Below the pieces are notes generated by a model. The model made no database searches. It saw nothing but the letters and a program-made list of their open reading frames with translations, and had not been told where the DNA came from. The position numbers were made by a program, and so were the translations under genes. 64,000 bases of DNA from Mantis religiosa (lineage: Eukaryota; Arthropoda; Insecta; Mantodea; Mantidae), in contig JAUKNK010000059.1 in the NCBI GenBank assembly GCA_030765055.1, forward strand, positions 520,001 to 584,000, read 5' to 3'. Every line of letters begins with the position of its first letter. Positions within the stretch are counted from its first letter, which is position 1. This document shows positions 22,262 through 33,140 of this stretch, piece after piece.

Positions 22262-22448
22262 AAGAGATAATGTAAGTTAGGTAATGTGTAACCATGGCAA
22301 CCTCAAATTAAGAGGAAGTTGTTAAATTTTTAAATATTTTGTTTTTCTGCTTAAGAACGTCTTAGGAAAAAGACGTACACTTGTGTTTCTGCGAGGTTGT
22401 GCAGTTTTTGTTTTAAGTGTGCGTTTAAGATGCACAAATAGTGTGTGT

Positions 22449-22454
<6 letters not shown>

Positions 22455-22500
<46 letters not shown>

Positions 22501-22504
22501 GAGA
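22455..22504. repeat. (GA)n microsatellite
   Basis: About 24 GA units with two small interruptions (GGGAG near 22489 and GAAAG at the end). Confidence 0.95.
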
Positions 22505-23439
22505 AAGTAGTAGTTAAAAGTACATCAGTCATTGTTTGTTAAAGAACAACATTTGTATTATTTAAATTTGTATCGCAATTTGGAAATGTTTCGGAAGAAT
22601 TATATCTTCATATTTGGAAAAGAAAAGAATTATTTGTTTAGCAATACTAATACTAACTTTCTCTCTCTCTAACTTTCTCAGCCGCGGTATCACGACCCTG
22701 GGAAAAATAACTCATCGCTCAAGAATTACTGATGCGCCCACCCAAACCAAGAGTTGTAGAGGAAACTCTGGATATCTTCTAGATTGTCACCAAAGGTGAG
22801 AAATTAATTAGCTTCCTCCATCATCCCAATAAAATCCTTCTACAGTGGCAAAGTAATACCTCTTCCTCTTTTAAATTTGTGGTACAAAAATTAAAAGAAA
22901 ATATGTATTTCAAGCCATAAATAAAAAAACAGCACCCACAACGCGTTTTGTATTTCATTCCTCAGATAAACCCTTTATAGATTTTTAAATAACAAGAGCA
23001 CAATACTACAAAGAGAATCTAAAATAAAAAAATTATATGATATATCAGGAAACACTTTAAAAAGCGTATGCATGTTCCTATTTATTTTCGTATTCTTTCA
23101 CCGAATGTAAGCCTAGATCCTAAATTCCACTGATAAACTGCAAACAATTTCATGTTCAGGCCGTATAATGCAGCTGTTGTAGCCTTTCAGCTCTGTGAAG
23201 AGTTATATGGCTGTTAACGAACGCTTTTGAATTTTCATTAAAACCATACCCATTTGTTTGTATTAAAAGCACATCACTATTTCTTTTGACGCAGCTGTAT
23301 TGATTGAACTGCTGTTAAACTTAATCCCGAAAAATGACTTCTTCCAAAATCAATACTTATTCTTTCGTGTAAAATATGAACACATAGTTGTGATTTTTTT
23401 CTATGAGTTTCAAAACATACATGTATTTAGACGAAGACA
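22505..23439. other. Unassigned AT-rich interval
   Basis: No supported coding region or repeat. Confidence 0.3.
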
Positions 23440-23453
23440 AAGATACGTGGTTT

Positions 23454-24097
23454 AAAACCGAGCGGGACTGCAACAGGCGGTTTCGTCTGTGGCCCGCATT
23501 AGTGAGGCCCGGACTCGATTCCCGTGGCTTAACTAGCTGGCCCATGGGGTTTTTCGGTGTTTTCCTGGGTTGGTAGGCGAATGCTGGGTAGCTTAATTAC
23601 ATCCCCCAAATTTCCTGTCTCCCCATTTCATCTCCTTTATCATTTCATATCATCTCCCATCTGGTGGTCTCTTTTAGGGTAGAAGTGTCGGCGGGTGTCT
23701 CGGCGGGGCATGGCAGGATGATATGATCTGAGGAAATGTACTCCCTCCTCCAGTAGATGGGTTGCCGGCCTCCGTGCCTCTGCTGGGACCATTTCGGGAC
23801 CACCAGCCAGGGACATTTGGGACTTGAATCGCCTGCCTGGAATCATTAGGACTCGGCTGCTCGGCTCGTGGCCGCGTAGGGGAGCGAGTTCATTGTCCTC
23901 GTCTGTATGGGGAAGTCTATCCAAGTAAACTGTAGGGACACTGCCCCCTGTACTGTCGTGGCTCTTTGGGTCGGCCGCGCTCTATCTCCATCGCCTAATC
24001 CTTCCTCCCGGGAGTGCCCCACTCGAGGGCATAGGAACAATTGGCCCAGCATGGTGGCCTACGTACCGAATACCCTCCGTAATGAAATCCCAATCCC
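23454..24097 (+). mobile_element. SINE family C, copy 1 (long, about 640 bp), with target-site duplication
   Basis: The tRNA-like head reads GAGCGGGACTGCAACAGGCG (A-box side), GTGGCCCGCATTAGTGAGGC, then CCCGGACTCGATTCCCGTGG (B box). A long body follows, shared in order with 33141-33772 (minus): GGTAGGCGAATGCTGGGTAG, CATTTCATCTCC, AGGGTAGAAGTGTCGGCGGG, GGCGAGTTCATTGTCC-like and TCCTCCCGGGAG. AAGATACGTGGTTT (23440-23453) and AAGATACATGTTTT (24098-24111) are the target duplications, with 2 mismatches in 14. At 640 bp it is unusually long for a SINE. Open frames across it are inconsistent between copies, so it is non-coding. Confidence 0.85.
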
Positions 24098-24111
24098 AAG
24101 ATACATGTTTT

Positions 24112-25448
24112 GAATCGTGGTCATGCCACTGGGTTCTTCAGTGGTGATTCAACTTTCCAACCTTGTCCTGCATTGACGAATGTAAAACGGGAACTGTAAA
24201 TTAACGCTGCACCTTTAGTACGGCTAGCTATAACCAAATATGTGACTCAACAGAGGAATAGATAATTCCTAATACGAATGTCTTGTTACAACCCCCAAAG
24301 TCAACCGTCCTCCTAATCATGGATTTTAAAATTGTTTTTCTGTACACCCCTGGCAAATGCTGAGACGTATCCGGTCCTTTATTCCCTCCTCATTCTATTC
24401 CTTGTTTATTGTTTATGACTACAGGGCCGATAGTGGTGGATAGTGCTGTGCGGCGTGTGGTGGCAGACGTGATCAGAGGAAAGGTTTGCACCAGACATAA
24501 TAGTACAAACCATCCACACACCTATCCGGGTAAAGACCCAGGGCATAAAATCGCTACCTTTAAAAACGTTACACCGTCACATTGTGCATGCCACCACGAG
24601 ATTTGTCCACTCATTACTCCCTCAACTCATCCCTTCCTCGTGATAATAAAGTAGATGCAAGAGACTAACCACAGATCGCCGGTTTGCGAAATCTTGGTGA
24701 TATAGAACACTGAAATTTGGAGTACTTACAGCAGTGTTACATAAATCTAGAACTGTCCTGATTGTTTGCAAATATATTTAAATTACATGGCCGAGTGCAA
24801 TGCACAAAATGGGATTTCTCAATTTTAACTCTGGATACTAAGAACCTAAACTGACCTGAATTCTGGCAGTGCTGCTGAAATTTGCATAAAATTTTGGTAA
24901 AAAGGTACGTTTTGTTATTAATACAATATAAATATGGGTTAAAAATAATGGGCCAGAAATGAATCAAAATTAAAATGGAGCCCAAAAGGTACACATATAA
25001 AGTTGTTGTAACAGCTTTCTGAAAAGTAGGAGAAGGTTTTATTCAATTTCATTTTGTAAACAAATGCTTAAAATTTTAGAACAGAATTACATATTTACAA
25101 CACTAATTTATTTGCCATCCTATTAAATTAATATGGAAACATAGAAGAGTATAGTAAATCAGTGCCTCATACTGAACGGTGTATGTCATACAGTTCATAA
25201 GTCGGTCATGAAGCATCGTACGTGCAGAAGGAATGGGACAATAATTTTATTACACGACGAAGTTGGCGACAAGCCTTCCTTCTGGGAGTCAGTAAATATG
25301 CGGCATGCACTGCACGACGAAGGAGCAAATGAAAAACAAATGAACAGTCAGTTTGGAGGCGAAGCTGTCGAATCCATGTGATTCGCAAACCGTTTTCAGC
25401 GCCTCTTTTCAATCATGCATTTGTTTTACACAGCATTTCCCTTACTTT
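24112..25448. other. Unassigned interval
   Basis: Short open frames only (for example 24409-24654 on the plus strand, 81 codons, no recognised motif). No repeat copies seen. Confidence 0.3.
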
Positions 25449-25628
25449 CTCCGTGGTCTAGGCGTAACATGTTAGCCTCCAGTTCCGGAGGTCCAGGAGT
25501 TAAATCCGACGGAGTTTAATCAATTTTTACGGGTGTAAAAGTACTTAGAATCCCTTCCTTTGTTAGAGAAGTACAACCTCTGTCGTAGATTTATGGCACG
25601 TAAAGAATAAAGAGGCCTCTAAGGAAAA
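25449..25628 (+). mobile_element. Possible tRNA-headed SINE, single copy
   Basis: TCCGTGGTCTAGGCGTAACA followed by GTTAGCCTCC, GGAGGTCCAGGAGTTAAATC and CGACGGAG has the spacing of A and B boxes and short complementary ends (TCCGT/ACGGA). A non-tRNA body of about 110 bp follows. The B box (GAGTTAAATCC) departs from GGTTCGANTCC, so it is not a working tRNA gene. Confidence 0.4.
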
Positions 25629-25639
25629 TTACGTGGTCT

Positions 25640-25860
25640 TTCACGCCTTATACTGCAATTCTATAGTTGTTCTACTATCATTGTCATTGTGGTGGTCTTC
25701 ATCGTCAACGTTAATATTATAATAATCATTATTACTCATCATTTTTGTTACTATTGTCATTATTGATATTATTATGGTTATCATTATCTTTATAACTATA
25801 ATTATAGTAATTGTAATTAGCATTAAAACTCTTATGATAATAATTATTATAATTATTGGT
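25640..25860. repeat. Low-complexity ATT/ATC-rich tract
   Basis: Irregular runs of ATT, ATC and TTA trinucleotides on the left side of the palindromic tRNA-like locus. A similar tract lies on its right side (26337-26490), which may mean that the locus was inserted into or grew within one simple-sequence tract. Confidence 0.7.
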
Positions 25861-26336
25861 AATTAATTGTCGTTTCACACTGTGTGTAGGACGCACAATG
25901 AAATGGTAGTCAGATAGAAAAATTCTATGCCATAGCCGGAATTTGAACCACGGATACGTGGAGATCCGTGGTCCAAATCTCGGCTATGGCACTGAATTTT
26001 TCAGTCTGGCTCTACCCTTTCATTGTGCGTCCTACACACGGCTAGTGTGAAAGAACAATTAATTTCCATTAATTGTACCTAATAGTGATCCGAACTTTAA
26101 AGCCCGTGCTTTTAAGTACTTACAGCATAGTAAGTCGCCATTCAGGTAGTTGTCTCATGTGATAAGAACTTCTAGTGGTATAATGGGAAAAACAAGAGTC
26201 AGAGAAGTTAATGTCATGTTGGTACGTTAGCCATAGTAATTCAATGGTTAAGAGCGGCCGGACGGAGACCAGAGAATCCAGGTTTCAAATCCCGGCTATG
26301 GCATTGAATTTTTCAACCTGACTCTACCCCTTCATA
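25861..26336 (+). repeat. tRNA-like repeat family T, locus 2: palindromic start plus one tRNA-like unit
   Basis: The locus opens with an inverted partial unit: 25861-25955 is the imperfect reverse complement of 25964-26065, around an 8-base centre. The arms include GTGTGTAGGACGCAC, GCCATAGCCGG and GAACCACGGAT. Then comes the unit body (GCATAGTAAGTCGCCATTC, ACTTCTAGTGG) and one tRNA-like domain at 26230-26303: the acceptor strands GCCATAG and CTATGGC are perfectly complementary, the A box lies in ATTCAATGGTTA, an anticodon-arm-like GCCGG(ACGGAGA)CCAGA follows, and the B box is in GGTTTCAAATCCC. The locus ends with ACTCTACCCCTTCAT, the same end point as locus 1. I infer a mobile or amplified tRNA-derived element. 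Confidence 0.75.
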
Positions 26337-26490
26337 TCATTATTACTATAATTATTACAGTAATTATTATAATTATCATAATAGTAATCTGAATTTTAAC
26401 TGAAATCATTTAATTATAATCATAATTATAATGATTAAAATCATAGTTGTTACTACTATGATTACTGTTACTATTATGATATTCTTTTTT
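26337..26490. repeat. Low-complexity ATT/AAT-rich tract
   Basis: Irregular TTA/ATT/AAT runs immediately after the tRNA-like locus. Confidence 0.7.
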
Positions 26491-26494
26491 AATT

Positions 26495-26670
26495 TATGTC
26501 CTCCAATGTTAAGTCATATCGGACGATGACTGAAATTGGTGAAATGATGCTCAAATGATCCCATGGTCGATAGAGCCTAGAGATACCTGACATTCGTCTT
26601 ACAGGATAAGGGAAAACTCTGGAAAAAAAGAAAAAAAAGAAAAAAAAACCTTATCCACGTAACTCACCCT
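26495..26670 (-). mobile_element. SINE family A, copy c, head lost
   Basis: Body words of the family in reverse orientation (GTCCTCCAATGTTAAGTCAT, GACATTCGTCTTACAGGATA, AACTCACCCTGA). An A-rich expansion (AAAAAAAGAAAAAAAAGA) interrupts it at 26622-26648. The tRNA-like head that should follow beyond CACCCTGA is absent and is replaced by the trinucleotide array at 26671. Confidence 0.8.
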
Positions 26671-26694
26671 GAAGAAGAAGAAGAAGAAGAAGAA

Positions 26695-26739
<45 letters not shown>
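26671..26739. repeat. Compound microsatellite (GAA)n(GAT)n
   Basis: About 8 GAA units followed by about 15 GAT units, starting exactly where the tRNA-like head of the SINE should be. Confidence 0.97.
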
Positions 26740-26740
26740 A

Positions 26741-27459
26741 CACCTGCGACTGCCGCAAGCACGAATATCAAGCCAATGAAAGCAGTTGGTTGCTTTCATA
26801 CATGTGTTTTCAGTCATACATTTTCTACTTCAAATAAGGAAGACGGAAATAAACATAGCTTTACATAACTTTACTAGATACCGTCTGTTTATTATCATGA
26901 CCATAAAGTATCAGTGTCAACGCGTTGTTTACTGGGAGGAAGCAACCCCTCGGGCTATTGCTGTACTGCTTATGTCATGACCATGGTGAAGTATGTAGTA
27001 GGACAGAGCGGAGCAACTAAACATAGTAATGGTTAAAACAATAGTTTGCGAGTGTTCATACTTTTTATTTTAGAATTACAATGAGTTAACACTCATAGAT
27101 TGTTTAGCAAATACTGCGGTACAGATATATATCTAATATTAAGGCTAATGAAGTTAAATATTATAGAAATGGAACTGGCATCGAAGGCAGTCTCTTGATT
27201 TCGCAACCGTAAACATCTGAAGAAATCTTGAAGGCCAAAAGAAGCTGCAAGACGCCTTCACGAAATGTCCAAGTGCGTAGTAATACAAGTAAAAGCATGT
27301 ACAAAGAGGGACTTTGCAGCCGGGGTGAGTACTGCAGATAGGCCCTTTGATCATCTACCTTGACGTGTAGGAGGAAAGGATGAGGAGAAAAGAATAAACA
27401 AACAAACAAACAAATAAAATCTGAAAATCTACGTCGGGGTTCCTAATTTATTATAGAGG
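26741..27459. other. Unassigned interval
   Basis: Short open frames on both strands (for example 27409-27161 on the minus strand); nothing recognised. A small (ACAA)n stretch lies at 27397-27415. Confidence 0.3.
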
Positions 27460-28435
27460 GACATAATTTTCAAACTATTATTTATTTAAAACCTAATAAC
27501 TACAAAAACACTAAAATTATACTACAAAATTTTTCAGGTATTAAAACATAACTTTTAAAACATATAACATAAAATAACACAAAATTACCAACAAATTATA
27601 AATAATACAAATACTGGTATGCAGTAAACATTTAACTGGTAGCCAGGAACACTAACTACAATACCGGTAACCCATATTTCACGTACTGATAACCAATACG
27701 TTCTTAATATAAAATCTTTCAAAAACTTTAAAACCTCTTTAAAAAATTGACCAAAAACTTATAAAAATACAGAATTTCAAAAGATGTATGCATTTAAACA
27801 TATTACAAAATTTTCAATATAACTGAATTTAATCAATTAAATTATTTAAACACAAATTCAAATTAACTAATGGAGACAACAATTGAATAACATATCACAT
27901 TTATACAAGTAAGATCAAATTTTTATAATACAGTATTAACATCATTTAAAAATAAAAATTTCTTAAAATTGACAATTTCATCTACAAAAGATTAACAAAC
28001 CACAACATTCAAATAGCACTCATAATTCTAATCAAATTCAATTTATATTAACAAACCAAATTAATATTTCAAAAATGTATCCAAATTTCATTATACAAAA
28101 TCTAAGTAATTTAAATATAAAGAATTACAAGACTTTAATTACAATAGAAACTATAATAAAAACCTTCAAAAATTCAAAAATTTAAACATTTCAACAAAAA
28201 CACTAATTTTATAATAAAAAGCAAACTTATTATTTAAACTTCCATAAACTTAAACATATATTTTGATTTTAATTTAGCTTTATAACTTAAAATATCAGAA
28301 ATGATTAAACACCGTTATAAAATACCAACTATATCAAAAAGAAAAAAGGAACGTTTCTTTTTATTTAAATTAACCTTAATAATATATACATATAAAAATT
28401 AGTAAACATTTCTATTAAACTTATTTCAAAATATC
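27460..28435. other. Strand-asymmetric, G-poor AT-rich block
   Basis: Nearly 1 kb dominated by A and T in which C far exceeds G on the plus strand: in the two lines 27961-28020 and 28141-28200 I count 22 C and 4 G. There is no open frame and no obvious tandem period. The right edge is abrupt: at about 28438 the sequence becomes GC-rich. The origin is unknown; candidates are an organellar insertion, an old retroelement 3' region or a satellite relic. Confidence 0.6.
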
Positions 28436-28437
28436 AG

Positions 28438-28945
28438 GATGAGGAGAAATAACCGAAGGGCGCACTTGCGGACGACGAGGGGGGCAGGCAAGGATATCAC
28501 CTTCCACTGCAAACGCATCCGTTGCAGGCCGTTTTCACGGCCAAAGTCCTCAAACCTTGCGGTTCCAATCAAGGACCTAACGTTGAGGCCGAATTCGAGT
28601 GGCGCAGTCCCTGAACATCATCTGCCCCGTCCCTGCATTCCTTCACCAGACATAATTGACCCGAACGACGCCAGAGAGATGAAACTTTCAGAGCGAGCAA
28701 CCCCATCCACTTATAACCCTGCAAACTCTGTCGCCTAGCCCTACAACCCTGAAAAGAACGAGAAGAGTTGAAGGGAGTGGGAAATGAGTCACACCAAGGA
28801 CGTGTTATAAGGATGCACCACAGCATTCATCCAAGTGATAAGGGGGAAACCACAGAAACCCCAAGTCAGAGTCTACGATCGCTGGCAATCGATCACATGG
28901 CCTCTCGAATGCGATGAATACGCACTACCGCTTGCGTCCCTTCAC
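28438..28945 (-). mobile_element. SINE family D, copy 2, with adjoining GC-rich sequence
   Basis: 28690-28945 matches the family D SINE at 13851-14095: TTGAAGGGAGTGGGAAATGA, CATTCATCCAAGTGATAAGG and CCACAGAAACCCCAAG on the plus strand, with a tRNA-like head at about 28945-28876 (A-box-like CGGTAGTGCG; B-box-like GATCGATTGCC on the minus strand). The GC-rich stretch 28438-28690 has no match in copy 1; it may belong to a longer version of the element or to the host. An open frame of 99 codons on the plus strand there (28439-28738) has no recognised motif. Confidence 0.5.
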
Positions 28946-30170
28946 TAAGTAACGAGGAGATATCTATATTTTTGGGCCGCATAGATTGTAGTCTTTAATG
29001 ATATTTTATTAAATTTATATTTTATTTCAATTTAAAATATTGCTTTAAACAGTGCTGCGTTTAAAAAGGCATATCCTGGTTAACTTTTAGGTATTTAGAA
29101 TTTCATTGTGATATTCTAGATTATACCTGAATTGAACCATAAACCTTATGTATTCTATTTAAAAAGTACGAATATTCAATTGGGAGACTATAAATCAGTT
29201 GATTGTTGTGCAATTTAAGGATTCATACCGGCCTTTAATCGCAACACTGTTCAGTGAGCGTTACACACAAAATGAAAGTCATACAATATGGAACATTGCA
29301 AACAATTTTTATCCTTTATCCTGAAAATTTCTCAAAAAATGTAGTCATTGAAATGCTCAGCGTTTCTGCTACCGATAATTCAGTCTTCGGCCGCGTACAG
29401 TCGTCTTTGGAGAAAGAGAAAGGAACGTGGATATTGATGGATAGAAGAAAACTTGGCACTATGTGGTCTGAATCGTTGACTCAGGGACGCCTGTGGGAGC
29501 CAACTTTGGTAGCTATCGTGTATCTGTAACAACGGGCTGGCCACATGGGAATACGAACGTGATGAACACACAACTTGGACAGGATTTAGCCAGCCCTCTT
29601 CCCTCTAGTATCGCTCCTCGATCTAGCGATATCAGCATACTTCGTGACGGTGCTGTTTTAGGGTCCCCTACACTTCCTTTTTCGATAAATATTACAATAA
29701 TCGACGTATGCAAATGGCCAGTCGTGAGCAGAATTATTCTCAACCCCTGCAGTGTTCCCCATGGTCTTCTCTAACTGATTTAACAGGAGACCACACCATG
29801 GCTTGTATTTAACTCAGTAGTTCTATCACATAGCTGTATATCTAGTACACGAATCTCTAACCCCTTCAGCTGCACTAAACTCTATTTTACTTTCAAAAAA
29901 GTCTTACATCCTCTACTATCACTAGGTATGAGTAACTTTATCATTCCAATGAATAAAGATCCAAAGCCAAATGTCTTATTCACGTACTTAAACCTAATTC
30001 CTTTTACCAATATACACATTCAGCTTAATCTTGTACACTTCTACTAATATTTCATCTGCATATTACAGTTATTTTCATCCTTGGTATTATTCCTTGAAGT
30101 GTCACAGGACATGCAGTGACCTCTCCGTTATCTACCTCTATGGCTTATATAAATGACTTAAATGACTCGT
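28946..30170. other. Unassigned interval
   Basis: A plus-strand frame of 91 codons at 29254-29529 (MSVTHKMKVIQYGTLQTIFI...) and an overlapping frame at 29493-29774 show no motif I know. No repeat copies seen. Confidence 0.3.
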
Positions 30171-30795
30171 CAGCCGCCTCGGTGGCATAGATGGTTGCGT
30201 GTCTGCCTGACGCTCAAGAGGTCTCGAGCTTGAATGTCGGTCATGGTGAGTTACCTAGATAAGGTTTTATTTCTGAGTTTCCCCTTATGAAGGCCGCGAC
30301 TTGACTGAGTGGTTAAACAGCTTAGCTCTCACCAACCTGACCCGCGTTTGACTCCAGGTGAATGCAAAGTGAGATTTTTGGTGAACAACGTGGTACCGGG
30401 ACGGGTTTCCTCCAGGTCCTCCGGTTTTCCCCGTCAGCTTTTCACCAATTTCTCCATCAAAATCGTTCCTGTCATTCATCTCGCCCTCATATATATCGTG
30501 CACTGCCTTCACCTTCAAACCAGGCATTGAGCTGATCACCTTTCCTGGTTCTCTATCGGACCAAAGCTTCTGTTCCTCAGGCCCGACCTTAAAAGCGATA
30601 GAGGAACATGAATTCCCTAACACCACAATAGTGATACAATTAGGGAAGCTAAAGCAGAAGCTGTAGTAGAAGAATGAGAAAAACTGAGACACTGATGTCG
30701 TGTAATAGTAAGGTCTATTGATCCTAGGCACATTTTTGGGCCATTTCACCCACGCCATTCATCGTTCGATCTGACTTAAGTTGGAGGACGTAAGT
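30171..30795 (+). mobile_element. SINE family A, copy d, split by a family E SINE
   Basis: The head and first body part (30171-30288, from CAGCCGCCTCGGTGGCATAG to TTTCCCCTTAT) and the last body part (about 30713-30795, GCCATTTCACCC to TTGGAGGACGTAAG) belong to one family A copy. Between them lies a different tRNA-headed sequence of about 425 bp. About 30 bp of the family A body (the segment with AAAGACGAATGTC) is missing at the junction, so the insertion was accompanied by a deletion. Confidence 0.75.
30289..30712 (+). mobile_element. SINE family E, nested in family A copy d
   Basis: It starts with a tRNA-like head: GAAGGCCGCGACTTGACTGA, an A-box-like GACTGAGTGGTTAAACAGC and a B box GCGTTTGACTCC. 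The body includes ACAACGTGGTACCGGGACGG, GTTTCCTCCAGGTCC and TTTTCCCCGTCAGC. The D-arm (TGAGTGGTTAA) is like that of Leu/Ser tRNAs. No second copy is in this window. Confidence 0.6.
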
Positions 30796-32864
30796 ATAAA
30801 ATGGATGTTAGAAAATATAAATTGTGTTAAGGCTTTCAGTAACACAAGAGCACACAATACACAACATTGTTGAATATATCATATTATTTAATTAAAATAC
30901 TCTATAAAATTGTTAGATATTTTAGGCACTATGTTACATTCTAGTTCATTTAAATATTTGTTACTTCAAAACAACAAAGAAACTAATAAAAATAGGAATA
31001 AAATTTAAAATTTTGGTTATTTGTTTTATATGTGATATTGGATCTGTCAGTCATAGTTGAATAACCACTATAGCATCTGTAACGTTAAAATAAGACCACG
31101 TTGTCCTCGGGAAGCAAGCCAGGTGAAAACCCGATTAGATATCGACGTTTCGGGAGTGTGCATCTCTTCCATCATCAGGATATTAATTAAATGTTATAAA
31201 CACAAATGATTCACTGGATATAACACAAATATAAACAAAGGAAAACACTATCCAAATTCGCATTACTGAACAATGTGAGTGTGAGCATAGAACATTTATT
31301 ATTAATTGACCCATTTAATTTTCTTCGTAATGACTTATTACTCCTGGAGACAACTGTAACTATAATTACTTCAGTCTCTCTTCAAGAATTTATTTACAAA
31401 AATGTAAATTGTTCCACTCAATAAATCTGGTATCAGTCTCTTTTAGACGATGCTTCAATGATCCACGTTGTTGAAGAGTATATACGCTCCACATATAGAA
31501 CGTATAATATGTATATATTCCTTCCCAAGGTTAGAACTAGTGCGGTGTTCCACATAATCTGAACATTGAACTTCACCTCAATCCTAGACTACCTGAAGCT
31601 ACAAGAGATCTAAAATTGTAGTATGATTTCCTTCGCTCTTGTTTCTAGCGACTGGCACATTTTAAGGTCGTATATGTTCTCTTTAAGTTTCTCGTTTGCA
31701 ACAGCAACGTTCCCTACATCTCCTGGATTGTCTTCACATTAGCAACTCAAAACCCCGCCTCTGTGTTCTAGTAACTGCTAATGTTGGAACCGTGTTCATT
31801 AGCTTACTTGGCTCGGGGCCCGTATGAGAATTCTTAGGATGGAGAACAGCTCTATTAGCTTTTGTTATACACTAGAACAGGGAATGTATTTTTGTTGCTT
31901 CTAATAATATTACACTTAATGATGACAACGTTTATATGATAGGTAGCTAATTTAAATAAAACAGCTGCTAAGCTGAAAAGAAAGGAGATATTAGGTGAGC
32001 GAACCCAAACCTAAACTGATGCAAGATGTCCAAAAGTAAGACAATGCTAAAGGGAACTGCAACGAAATAGAAAATTCCTGGGTGCATTTATTAAATTACA
32101 TATGTTCATTATGTTTCACAGGATCTGTCTTTATTGTTGTCAAACATTTTGGGACACCTCCTTCCCCTAGTATCAAAATAGCTATACAATACTCATATGA
32201 GCATAGATGTGAAAATAATTTATTGCTGCTTTACAAGAGAAAGTTGATGCTTGTAAAAGTTTCTCGAGGTCATTAAATCCTTCTTCGGTGCATGCATTAA
32301 CCATGCCTTCCATGTTATCGTATACTATGTTGCAGATTCCTCCTTTGTTTCATATATGATCAATTTCTGTCAAATTCTCTCTCCCGGAGTGTCAGTCAAT
32401 ACCTGCTACAGAAATAGCAAACCAGAGAACATAAATGTTCATAAACGAAGATATCCATTGACTTTAAATCAGGAAATGGCACAGACTATCCAATAAACCT
32501 CCATCGAAAAATCCATTGGGAAATTACATGGTATTCAGCTGAAATGAAATAGCGCACCATCGTGCTAAAACTAAACATGGTGAATCACATCTAGAAGCGC
32601 ATCATCAATCAAATAAGACAATTCACTTCTGAGGAACAGTAGATAAATCTGAGCATTCAGATCCGGAGAAAAGAAATACAGACTAATAAACTGACCTACA
32701 TGACTTCAAACCAAATGTTTCACCATAACCTCTGTTTGTATGCCTTGTTATACTTCATGCGAACTTTCGAAGGCCCAGCCTTGAGCATTGTAAAAACTGA
32801 AAATAACATCACGAGTAAACATCAGGGAACGTGCATTAGTAGAACTTTTCTTTCCACTCACAGT
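30796..32864. other. Unassigned AT-rich interval
   Basis: No supported gene. 31095-31190 (GACCACGTTGTCCTCGGGAA, CGACGTTTCGGGAGTGTGCA, CATCATCAGG) has the look of an interspersed repeat known from arthropod genomes, but no second copy is present here. Confidence 0.3.
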
Positions 32865-32870
32865 CAGTTG

Positions 32871-33102
32871 GCCCGCCTCGGTAGCGTAGATGGTAGCGTG
32901 TCTGCCTCATGTTCAAGAGGTCCCGAGTTCGAATCTCGCTCAGAGTGAGTTACGTGGGTCAGGTTTCTTACGGGGTTTTCCCTTATCCTTAAAGACGAAT
33001 GTCAGGTAGCTCTAAGCTCCTTGAGCTCACTTGAGCATCAGTTCACCCATTTCATTCAACGTCCGACAAGTCTTAACGTTGGAGGACGTAAATTACAAAA
33101 AA
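32871..33102 (+). mobile_element. SINE family A, copy e
   Basis: A near-consensus head (GCCCGCCTCGGTAGCGTAGA, TGTCTGCCTCATGTTCAAGA, GAGTTCGAATC) and a body ending TTAACGTTGGAGGACGTAAA with a short A tail. The flanks show only CAGTT on both sides, too short to claim a duplication. It lies 40 bp upstream of a family C SINE in opposite orientation. Confidence 0.9.
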
Positions 33103-33140
33103 GGCAGTTACATTGAATTCTTAAACCCGCTTAAGATGAT

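Noticed and set aside
27460..28435. Nuclear copy of mitochondrial DNA
   Set aside because: The composition would fit, but I found no mitochondrial gene, tRNA or conserved peptide in it, so I only report the skew.
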